Part shown: piece by piece, positions 26,500 through 33,976 of the stretch | Position numbering within the stretch: the stretch's first letter is position 1 | How the letters are laid out: the number at the start of each line of letters is the position of its first letter | NCBI GenBank assembly: GCA_001602845.1 | Contig: LUZE01000004.1 | Coordinates: forward strand, 1-33,976 | Direction of reading: 5' to 3' | DNA from: Bacteroidales bacterium Bact_13 | GTDB lineage: Bacteria > Bacteroidota > Bacteroidia > Bacteroidales > UBA932 | Length of the DNA stretch: 33,976 nucleotides | The notes under the pieces: model-generated | Told to the model about the DNA's origin: nothing | Databases searched by the model: none | The model's input: only the letters and a program-made list of their open reading frames with translations | Program-made: the position numbers and the translations under genes

Positions 26500-28986
26500 A
26501 TGCAAGATAACACACACAACGACTACACGACTTTCCGGGAAGAGAATTCCTCGATCGACCTCAAGAAGATCCTCGAGGTGATCTGGGGCATGCGCTGGCT
26601 CATCGTCATCTCCGTGGCCGCCTGCCTGCTGCTGGCATACTGCTACAACCGGGTCACGCGCACGCGCTATACGGCCAACTCCAAGATCCTGCTCGTGACC
26701 AAGGGCAGCAACAGTGCCGATATGCTCGCCATCACCGACATGATCAACGGTACGGCCAACAGCAAGGTCACCAACGAGATGGAGATCCTGCGGTCCAAGT
26801 CTATGATGCAGAAGGTCGTGGAAGAGCTCGGCCTCAACTACACCTACATCAAGAACCGCGCGGTCAAGCAGATCTATTTCTACGGAAACAATCCGTTCGG
26901 CGTGATGATCGACTCGACGGAGAACTTCGCCAACCCGCCGACATGCGTGATCACCTTCATCCCGCAGGACGAGAATACGTTCACGATCTCAAAGCTCGTG
27001 GTTGGGAACGCCAAGTATCCGTATGAGGACCGTACGTATACCTTCGGCGAAGAATTCCAGATCGGCGGGCACAACGTCGCCGTCCAGCGTACGCACCTGG
27101 GCGCCTTCGAGGCGGGTGACAAGTACACCATCAGCATGGTGCCCTCCTACGTCACCGCAAAGGCGCTGGTCAAGAACCTGACCGTCACCGGTTCGCTCAA
27201 GATGAACGAGCGCAGCGAAGTCATCAACCTCACCTACAACGACGTGATTCCGAAGCGGGCCGAGAACATCCTCGACTGGCTGGTGATCAAATACAATGAA
27301 GATGCCCGCGACTTCAGTTCCCGCGCGACCAGCAATACCATCGACTTCCTCAACGAGCGCCTCGGCATCATCGAGGACGAGCTCGGCGGCATCGAGAGCC
27401 GGTTCCAGAGCTATCGCCGCAGCAACACGGTGGTGGACGTGAACTCCCAGTCGCAGCTGACCCTCTCGACCGACGCGAAGTACGAGGAGCAGCTCAATGC
27501 CATCGACGTGCAGATCGAACTGCTGTCCATCATCAAGGAATACGTGAATTCGATGGACAACGGCCTGACCATCATCCCGGCCAACATCGGCATCACCGAC
27601 GTCGGCCTGAACGCGACCATCAACCAGTTCAACACCCTGTTGATGGAGCGCAACCGCATGCTGGCCAGCTCGTCTGAATCCAACCCGCTCGTGATCCAGG
27701 CCGACAACCAGCTGCAGGACCTGCTGTCCAGCATCGTCTCGTCGGTCCGCAACCTCGAGAAATCCTACAAGCTCCAGCACAGCAACGTGAACCAGAAGCT
27801 GCGTGAGGCGAAGGTCCGCCTGTCGCAGGTGCCCGTGCAGCAGCAGGAGATCTCCAGTTTCGAGCGTCAGCAGAAAATCAAGGAGCCGCTGTACATCCTG
27901 CTCCAGCAGAAGAAGGAAGAGGCGATGATCTCGCTCTACGCCATCTCCGACCAGTCCAAGGTCATCGACCCGGCCGCCAACACCGCCGTGGCCACCGCGC
28001 CCAACCGCAAGATGATCTATCTGCTTGCGTTCCTGCTCGGCTTCTGCATTCCGCCGGCTATCTTCTTCCTCCGCCAGGCCCTCAAGAGCAAGGTGGAAGG
28101 CAAGCTCGACATCACCAGCCGTACGCAGATCCCGATCCTGGCCTCCATCCCGGTCAGCGACAAGCCCGGCGAACTGATGAAGATCACCGGCCGCGAGCCG
28201 TTCGAGGAGACGATGCGTATCCTGCGTTCCAACATCCGGTACCTCGGCCACAAGGTGTTCCAGGTGACCTCCAGCGTGCCTGGTGAAGGCAAGTCCTACA
28301 TCTCGTCGAACCTGGCCCTGACGCTGGCCCACACCGGACTCCGCGTGCTGCTCGTCGGTATCGACCTTCGCAAGCCGCAATTGGCCAAGATCTTCCACAT
28401 CACACAGCATCACGACGAGGGCCTCGTGGCCTACCTTACCGGACACACGTCGGACCTGAAGGCCCAGATCGTCCACAACGCCATCGAGAAAGTCCCTACG
28501 CTCGACATCCTGCCTGCCGGTGCCATCCCGCCGAACCCGTCCGAGCTCATCGAGTCCAAGAAGATGGGTGAAACGGTGGAGGAACTCAAGGCAATGGGTT
28601 ATGACTACATCTTCTTCGACAGCGCACCGTACCTCCCCGTGGCCGACGCCACCACGTTCAACCGCTACGTGGACGCCAATATCTTCATGCTGCGTGCCGG
28701 CACCTGCGACCTCAAGTTCGTGAACGACCTCGATGAGATCGCCCAGCAGAAGCAGATGAAGAACATCTACATCGTGCTCAACGGCGTCGACATCGCCGCC
28801 CGCTCCTACGGCTATCACTACGGTTATGGATACGGACACTATGGTTATGGCAACAACAAGTACGGCTATGGCTACGGTTACGGCTACGGCGACAAGAAGA
28901 AGGTCGGACAGACCGAGACCCAGGCTTCGGCCTCTTCCGGAAAAAGCAAGTCGTTCTGGGAGAAGTTGAAATTCTGGAAGAAATAA
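26500..28986 (+). CDS. Wzc-like polysaccharide co-polymerase / BY-kinase
   Basis: N-terminal Wzz-like TM region; VTSSVPGEGKSYISSNLALTLAHTGLRVLLVGIDLRKP Walker A/A'; IFFDSAPYLPVADA Walker B; Tyr-rich C-terminal tail. Confidence 0.93.
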   Translation: MQDNTHNDYTTFREENSSIDLKKILEVIWGMRWLIVISVAACLLLAYCYNRVTRTRYTANSKILLVTKGSNSADMLAITDMINGTANSKVTNEMEILRSKSMMQKVVEELGLNYTYIKNRAVKQIYFYGNNPFGVMIDSTENFANPPTCVITFIPQDENTFTISKLVVGNAKYPYEDRTYTFGEEFQIGGHNVAVQRTHLGAFEAGDKYTISMVPSYVTAKALVKNLTVTGSLKMNERSEVINLTYNDVIPKRAENILDWLVIKYNEDARDFSSRATSNTIDFLNERLGIIEDELGGIESRFQSYRRSNTVVDVNSQSQLTLSTDAKYEEQLNAIDVQIELLSIIKEYVNSMDNGLTIIPANIGITDVGLNATINQFNTLLMERNRMLASSSESNPLVIQADNQLQDLLSSIVSSVRNLEKSYKLQHSNVNQKLREAKVRLSQVPVQQQEISSFERQQKIKEPLYILLQQKKEEAMISLYAISDQSKVIDPAANTAVATAPNRKMIYLLAFLLGFCIPPAIFFLRQALKSKVEGKLDITSRTQIPILASIPVSDKPGELMKITGREPFEETMRILRSNIRYLGHKVFQVTSSVPGEGKSYISSNLALTLAHTGLRVLLVGIDLRKPQLAKIFHITQHHDEGLVAYLTGHTSDLKAQIVHNAIEKVPTLDILPAGAIPPNPSELIESKKMGETVEELKAMGYDYIFFDSAPYLPVADATTFNRYVDANIFMLRAGTCDLKFVNDLDEIAQQKQMKNIYIVLNGVDIAARSYGYHYGYGYGHYGYGNNKYGYGYGYGYGDKKKVGQTETQASASSGKSKSFWEKLKFWKK

Positions 28987-28991
28987 CTGAC

Positions 28992-29750
28992 ATGTGGTTT
29001 TTCAAGAAGAAACCCGAATATGGATTCATGGACATCGGTCTCACGGCCGATGTCCATTCGCATATCCTGCCGGGTGTCGATGACGGTTCGCCGGACGTCG
29101 AAGAATCGCTGGCCATCCTGGCCCGGCTGCACGAAGCGGGCGTACGCCGCGTCGCGCTGACCCCCCACGTTTCCCGGTCCATGTTCCCCAACCAGGCGGA
29201 CGACCTGCAGGAACGGCTCAAAGCTTTCCTGCCGGAGTTGCCGGACACGTTGTCCGACATGTCGTTCCACCTCGCCTCGGAGTACATGGTCGATGAGTTC
29301 TTCATCGACAGCCACGACCGGCTCGCCTACCCCGACGGGCACTTGCTCATCGAGATGTCCTACTACGAGCGAAGCCGGGACATCAAGGAGGCCGTCTTCA
29401 ACCTGTTGATGGACGGCTTCAGCCCGATCCTCGCCCACCCCGAACGCTATGTCTTCTACCAGAAGGTGTTTGACAAGAGAGACGGTGTCAGCGAGCTCCG
29501 TATGCTCCGCGAAATGGGGTGCAGCCTGCAACTCAACGTCATGTCGCTGACAGGCGCTTACGGGGAACGGTCGCTCGGCATCGTACACTGGCTGCTCGAC
29601 GAGGACATGTATTCCTACATCGGCACCGACGTGCACAGCCGGCACCAGATCGACCGGTTCGAGGGCTTCAAGGTCAACGCCGCCCAGATGGACCGCGTCC
29701 GCGCCCTGGCCCGGAACAATGAAACGCTTTTCATTCCCAAACAATCATAA
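28992..29750 (+). CDS. PHP-type tyrosine-protein phosphatase (CpsB/YwqE-like), paralog 2
   Basis: DVHSHILPGVDDGSPDVEESLAIL, LTPHVSRSMFPN, ILAHPERYVFY, YIGTDVHSRHQ. Confidence 0.9.
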   Translation: MWFFKKKPEYGFMDIGLTADVHSHILPGVDDGSPDVEESLAILARLHEAGVRRVALTPHVSRSMFPNQADDLQERLKAFLPELPDTLSDMSFHLASEYMVDEFFIDSHDRLAYPDGHLLIEMSYYERSRDIKEAVFNLLMDGFSPILAHPERYVFYQKVFDKRDGVSELRMLREMGCSLQLNVMSLTGAYGERSLGIVHWLLDEDMYSYIGTDVHSRHQIDRFEGFKVNAAQMDRVRALARNNETLFIPKQS

Positions 29751-29759
29751 CCTTCCACC

Positions 29760-31802
29760 ATGCTGAACATATCCTATTGCTCCGACAAATACCAGTATAC
29801 GATGGGCAAGTCCTTCTACGAGAACGGGATGAAGGACCGCATCGCCGTATTCAACCTCTTTTTCCGCAAGGCTCCGGACAACAACAACTGGGCGGTGGTC
29901 AGCGGCACGCGCGAAGCGATGCAGATGATCGCGGGGCTGGGCAGCGAAGACATCACCTTCTTCGAGAAGTTCCTGCCGGGCGAGGATTACCGGGAGTTCC
30001 GGGAGTATCTGGCCCACATGAAATTCACGGGCAAGGTCTATGCGATGAAGGAAGGCGAGATCGCGTTTCCGAAGGAGCCGATCATCACCGTGGTCGGACC
30101 GATCATCGAGGCGCAGGTCCTGGAAACGCCGCTCCTGTGCATCATGAACCACCAGATGGCCATCGCCACGAAGGCATCGCGCGTCACGCGTGCCGCATCG
30201 CATCCCGTCAGCGAATTCGGCTCCCGCCGCGCACACGGGCCCTGGGCGGCCGAATACGGCGCCAAGGCCGCTTTCATCGGCGGCTGCGCCAGCACGTCGA
30301 ACATCCTGACGGGCGTGGAATTCGGTTTCGAGGCCAGCGGTACGATGGCCCACAGCTACACCACTTCGTTCGGCTGCTCCATCGACGGGGAATACAAGGC
30401 GTTCGACACCTATATCAAGACCCACCGCGGCGAAGGGCTCATCCTGCTCATCGACACGTTCGACACGCTGAAATGCGGCGTCAAGAACGCCATCAAGGCC
30501 TTCAAGGCCAACGGCATCGACGACAGCTACCCGCAGGGCTACGGCATCCGCCTCGACAGCGGCGACCTCGCCTACCTCTCGGTCAAGTGCCGCGAGGCGC
30601 TCGACGCGGCAGGCCTGAAGAAATGCAAGGTCTTCGCCACCAACTCGCTCGACGAATACATCATCTCCGACCTGGAGAAACAGGGAGCCTGCATCGACAG
30701 CTACGGCGTGGGCGACGCCATCGCCACCAGCAAGCACAACCCGTGCTTCGGCAACGTGTACAAGCTCGTCCAGGTGGATGACGAACCCATCCTCAAACGC
30801 AGCGAAGACAAGGCCAAGCTCATCAACCCCGGTTTCCAGGTGACCTACCGCATCATCCAGGACGGGAAGTTCAAGGCCGATGTCACCTGCCTGCGCGGCG
30901 ATTCGTTCTCCAAGATCATCGAGAACGGCGAGGAACTGCACATCACCGACGAGGCGGACGAGACGAAATACACCACCTTCCCTGCCGGTTCCTATACCTA
31001 CAAGCAGCTGCAGGTCCTCTCGTTCGAGAACGGCGCCATCATCGAGGATCCCCGCACGATCTTCGAGAAACGGGACTACTATAAATCCAACCTGGCCTCC
31101 TTCAACGAGACGCAGACCCGTATCATCAACCCGCACTACTACAAGGTGGACATCTCCGATGACCTGTATGACCTGAAGATGCGGCTCATCAATCGCCTGA
31201 TCCACCAGATCAACAAGATGCAGGAGGAAGAATCGGGCATCCAGCAGCGCTACACCCACGTGGTGGTGGACATGCTCTACGACTTCATCGACGGCACGAT
31301 GGCCTGCGCCAACGCCGAGAAGGCCGTGGCCGAAAGCGTGCGGGTCATCAACCGTTACCCGACCGACCAGGTGCTTTATGTGCTGGACCATCACCCCGTG
31401 AACCACTGCTCGTTCAAGGAGCAGGGCGGTCCCTGGCCGGCACACTGCGTGATGCAGACCCGCGGCGGCGAAATCCACGAAGCTTTCTACAAGGACGTAA
31501 CGCTGCCGGAACACCGGCCTTCGAAGAGCAACATGTTCTTCAAGGGCGTCAACCCGAAGAAAGAGCAGTATTCGGGCTTTGAGAGCCACAACGCCGAAGG
31601 CATCGAGCTCAACAACTTCTTGACGAAGAACGTGCTGGTGAGCGGCATCGCCACGGAATACTGCATCCGTGAAACCTGCTTCGACCTGGTCAAGTCGGGA
31701 CACAACGTGTTCCTGCAGGAGTCGGGCCTGGCCTACATCGACAAGGAAGGCCATGAGCGGACGCTGAACGAGCTCGCGCGCATTGGCGTGAAGATTGTAT
31801 AA
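29760..31802 (+). CDS. Bifunctional nicotinate phosphoribosyltransferase - nicotinamidase fusion
   Basis: N-terminal NAPRT (SDKYQYTMGKSFYENGMKDRIAVFNLFFRK ... SEFGSRRAHGPWAA ... IRLDSGDLAYLS); C-terminal nicotinamidase from ~31251 (VVVDMLYDFIDG, DHHPVNHCSF, WPAHCV, KGVNP, VSGIATEYCIRETCFDLV). Confidence 0.92.
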   Translation: MLNISYCSDKYQYTMGKSFYENGMKDRIAVFNLFFRKAPDNNNWAVVSGTREAMQMIAGLGSEDITFFEKFLPGEDYREFREYLAHMKFTGKVYAMKEGEIAFPKEPIITVVGPIIEAQVLETPLLCIMNHQMAIATKASRVTRAASHPVSEFGSRRAHGPWAAEYGAKAAFIGGCASTSNILTGVEFGFEASGTMAHSYTTSFGCSIDGEYKAFDTYIKTHRGEGLILLIDTFDTLKCGVKNAIKAFKANGIDDSYPQGYGIRLDSGDLAYLSVKCREALDAAGLKKCKVFATNSLDEYIISDLEKQGACIDSYGVGDAIATSKHNPCFGNVYKLVQVDDEPILKRSEDKAKLINPGFQVTYRIIQDGKFKADVTCLRGDSFSKIIENGEELHITDEADETKYTTFPAGSYTYKQLQVLSFENGAIIEDPRTIFEKRDYYKSNLASFNETQTRIINPHYYKVDISDDLYDLKMRLINRLIHQINKMQEEESGIQQRYTHVVVDMLYDFIDGTMACANAEKAVAESVRVINRYPTDQVLYVLDHHPVNHCSFKEQGGPWPAHCVMQTRGGEIHEAFYKDVTLPEHRPSKSNMFFKGVNPKKEQYSGFESHNAEGIELNNFLTKNVLVSGIATEYCIRETCFDLVKSGHNVFLQESGLAYIDKEGHERTLNELARIGVKIV

Positions 31803-31817
31803 TTAGGTGACGCGTTG

Positions 31818-33976
31818 ATGAAGGGCTTTTGCAAACTGGCGATACTGGCCGCCGTCCTGCTGACGGTGCTCCCGGTTCTTCCGGCGGATGCTTCCGTACG
31901 GAACCGGGGCCGCTATTTCCGCGCCCTTCAGGATTCGCTTGTCCGGCAGCAGGACTCCCTCACCCGGCAGCAGGATTCCCTCGTCAACCAGAATGACTCG
32001 ATCGCCCAGCCGAAAGATTCGGCCACGCTGGCCGCAGAAGCCGAAGCAGCTCGCCTGCAGCAGGTCCGAGACTCGGCCGACCGCATCTTCTGGGGCGAGC
32101 TCGACACCGCGACCCTCCCCTGTCTTGATTCCCTGATCGAGGCGTATTTCGATTCCCTGATCAACATCGTGGGCCTGCCTGATACGGCCGATATCCGCCG
32201 GGCCAAGCGGCGCATCCAACGGGAAATCCGGGACAGCCTGAAAGCGGCCAAGCCACGTGTGCTGGAGACGTTCGCCATTCCCGACACGATGTACTACCGA
32301 CGGCTCGTCGTCTGGACATCCGACAAGCAGTTCAACGAGCTCCACGAAACGGGACTCGACACGACCGCCAATTCCAACTTCTTTGACCTGCCGATGTTCA
32401 AGAAAGACGTCGGCGGCACCTACCTCGGCACAGCCGGATCCGCCACCCAGTATTACAACTGGTTCAAGCGGGAAGAAACCCCCGACGCGCCCATGTTTAC
32501 GCCGTACATCGGGGATTCCTTTACCGACGAGACCATTCCGATGTTCAACACCAAGACGCCGTACACGGAGCTCGGCTATTCCGGTACGCTCCTGGCGGCC
32601 AAGACATTGGAAGAATCCAACCTGCGGCTGCTTACGACGCAGAACATCACGCCGGAATTCAATTTCACGCTGTTCTACCGCCGGCTCGGATCGCGCGGCA
32701 TGCTCAAGAACGAAGCGACGGACCACCGTACGACGACCATCACGGGCAATTACCTGGGCAAACGGTATTTCGCGAATTTCGGCACGATCCGCCAGCGCGT
32801 GGAACGCCAGGAGAACGGCGGCATCCAGGACGAGTTCTGGATCCGCGATACCATCATCGATTCCAAGGCCATCGACGTGAACCTCGCCAGCGCGACGAAC
32901 ACGTACAAGCGGCGGACGTATTTCATCCACCAGTCACTCGCCGTGCCGATGAACTTCTTCCGCAAGGACAAGGATTCCCTGGCACTCGGCGAAGGCACGA
33001 TGGCGCACATCGGGCACAGCGGGGAATTCACCACGTACAACAAGCTCTACGTCGACGAGATCGGCGAGAGTGACACCTACGGGCGGAATTTCTACTTCAA
33101 CAAGTTCTACCTCAACCGGACCCAGAGCTCCGACGAGCTGGCCGTCCGCAACTTCGAGAACCGGCTCTTCATCAAGTTGCAGCCCTACGCCCCGGACGCC
33201 CTGCTCTCGAAGGTCAATGCCGGTGTCGGCTACCAGATCCTTTCGACCTACAGCTTTAATCCCGAAAAGTACCTGAGCGGCAAGACCTACGATACCCAGC
33301 ACAACATCTACGTGTACGGCGGCGCCTCCGGGCAGCTCCGCAGCTTCATCGCCTGGAACGCCGACGCCGACTACTACCTGGCCGGCTACCGGATGTTCGA
33401 TTTCGATATCAATGCGAAACTCCGGCTCTCGGTCTACCCCATCGACCAGGGCATCCACCTCACCGGCCGCTTCCACACAGGACTCCGGACGCCGCACCCG
33501 TTCGAGCAGCATATCTACACGAACCACCACGTTTGGGACAACGATTTCTCGAAGGTATCCCGCACCACCATCGAGGCGGAGCTCTCCATCCCGAAATGGC
33601 ACCTGGAGGCCGGCTTCAACTACGGACTGGTTGCCAACATGCTCTACTACGACTCGCTTTCGGTCATCCGGCAGAACACCGGATCGCCTGTCAGCGTGAT
33701 GAGCGCCTACCTGCGCAAGGATTTCCATGTCTGGCGCCTGCACTTCGAGAACAAGGCCCTCTTCCAGCTCAGTTCCAACCAGGAAGTGTTGCCGCTGCCG
33801 AAACTCGCACTCAACCTGCGCTGGTATTTCGACCTCGACGTCGTCAAGGAGGTAATGAACCTCCAGATCGGCGTGAATGCCTACGCCACCACGAACTGGT
33901 ACGTACCATCCTACAGTCCCGACACGGGCCAGTTCTACAACCAGCGGGAAGAAAAGATGGGAATGTGTCCCTATTT
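31818..33976 (+). CDS. Putative porin (Porin_10-like), truncated by the window edge
   Basis: Open plus frame from ATG 31818 to the window end (absent from the ORF track because it has no stop): MKGFCKLAILAAVLLTVLPVLPADA signal, DSL-rich linker, then DLPMFKKDVGGTYLGTAGSATQYYNWFKR ... FTPYIGDSFTDETIPMFNTKTPYTELGYSG and beta-rich sequence. Confidence 0.85.
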   Translation, partial: MKGFCKLAILAAVLLTVLPVLPADASVRNRGRYFRALQDSLVRQQDSLTRQQDSLVNQNDSIAQPKDSATLAAEAEAARLQQVRDSADRIFWGELDTATLPCLDSLIEAYFDSLINIVGLPDTADIRRAKRRIQREIRDSLKAAKPRVLETFAIPDTMYYRRLVVWTSDKQFNELHETGLDTTANSNFFDLPMFKKDVGGTYLGTAGSATQYYNWFKREETPDAPMFTPYIGDSFTDETIPMFNTKTPYTELGYSGTLLAAKTLEESNLRLLTTQNITPEFNFTLFYRRLGSRGMLKNEATDHRTTTITGNYLGKRYFANFGTIRQRVERQENGGIQDEFWIRDTIIDSKAIDVNLASATNTYKRRTYFIHQSLAVPMNFFRKDKDSLALGEGTMAHIGHSGEFTTYNKLYVDEIGESDTYGRNFYFNKFYLNRTQSSDELAVRNFENRLFIKLQPYAPDALLSKVNAGVGYQILSTYSFNPEKYLSGKTYDTQHNIYVYGGASGQLRSFIAWNADADYYLAGYRMFDFDINAKLRLSVYPIDQGIHLTGRFHTGLRTPHPFEQHIYTNHHVWDNDFSKVSRTTIEAELSIPKWHLEAGFNYGLVANMLYYDSLSVIRQNTGSPVSVMSAYLRKDFHVWRLHFENKALFQLSSNQEVLPLPKLALNLRWYFDLDVVKEVMNLQIGVNAYATTNWYVPSYSPDTGQFYNQREEKMGMCPY

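Noticed and set aside
26989-28839. 616-aa minus-strand ORF antisense to the Wzc-like gene
   Set aside because: Shadow ORF; the plus strand has clear BY-kinase motifs over the same interval.
29745-31754. 669-aa minus-strand ORF antisense to the pncB-pncA fusion
   Set aside because: Shadow ORF typical of high-GC third-position bias; composition rich in V/L/H/R/D with no domain motif.
31803-32930. 375-aa minus-strand ORF near the right edge
   Set aside because: Antisense to the putative porin, whose plus-strand frame is open from 31818 to the window end with a signal peptide and porin-like sequence.

Overview
The window is a high-GC chromosomal segment from a Bacteroidetes, most likely Bacteroidales. 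Taxon evidence: TAnnTTTG-type -7 boxes, an S46 peptidase, a Porin_10-like protein, KdsC and a Wza/Wzc/YwqE set. The content is mostly housekeeping and envelope genes: S46 dipeptidyl-peptidase (partial), arylsulfotransferase, A1S_2505-like protein plus PHP phosphatase, aldose epimerase, EEP hydrolase, alpha/beta hydrolase, ABC-F, TatC/TatA, ValS, a fucose-isomerase-like protein, Maf, KdsC, RecQ, acyl-CoA ligase, PckA, a LysO-like exporter, nitroreductase, an AmgK-like kinase fused to a RapZ C-terminal domain followed by a MurU-like transferase, Wza/Wzc/YwqE, a PncB-PncA fusion and a putative porin (partial). I see no rRNA, tRNA, CRISPR, prophage or transposase. The most unusual signals are: (1) a ~95-bp palindromic repeat found once in an intergenic region and once in frame inside the ABC-F gene, with apparent compensatory changes in its arms; (2) a 17-bp RNA hairpin followed by a U-rich tract that encloses the lysO-like start codon; (3) a one-polypeptide nicotinamide-to-NaMN salvage enzyme (NAPRT + nicotinamidase) inside a polysaccharide-export gene run; (4) an AmgK-RapZ_C fusion next to a MurU-like enzyme; (5) a perfect 14-bp inverted repeat holding both divergent -7 boxes between the acyl-CoA ligase and pckA. 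All calls come from reading the sequence; no database or folding software was run.
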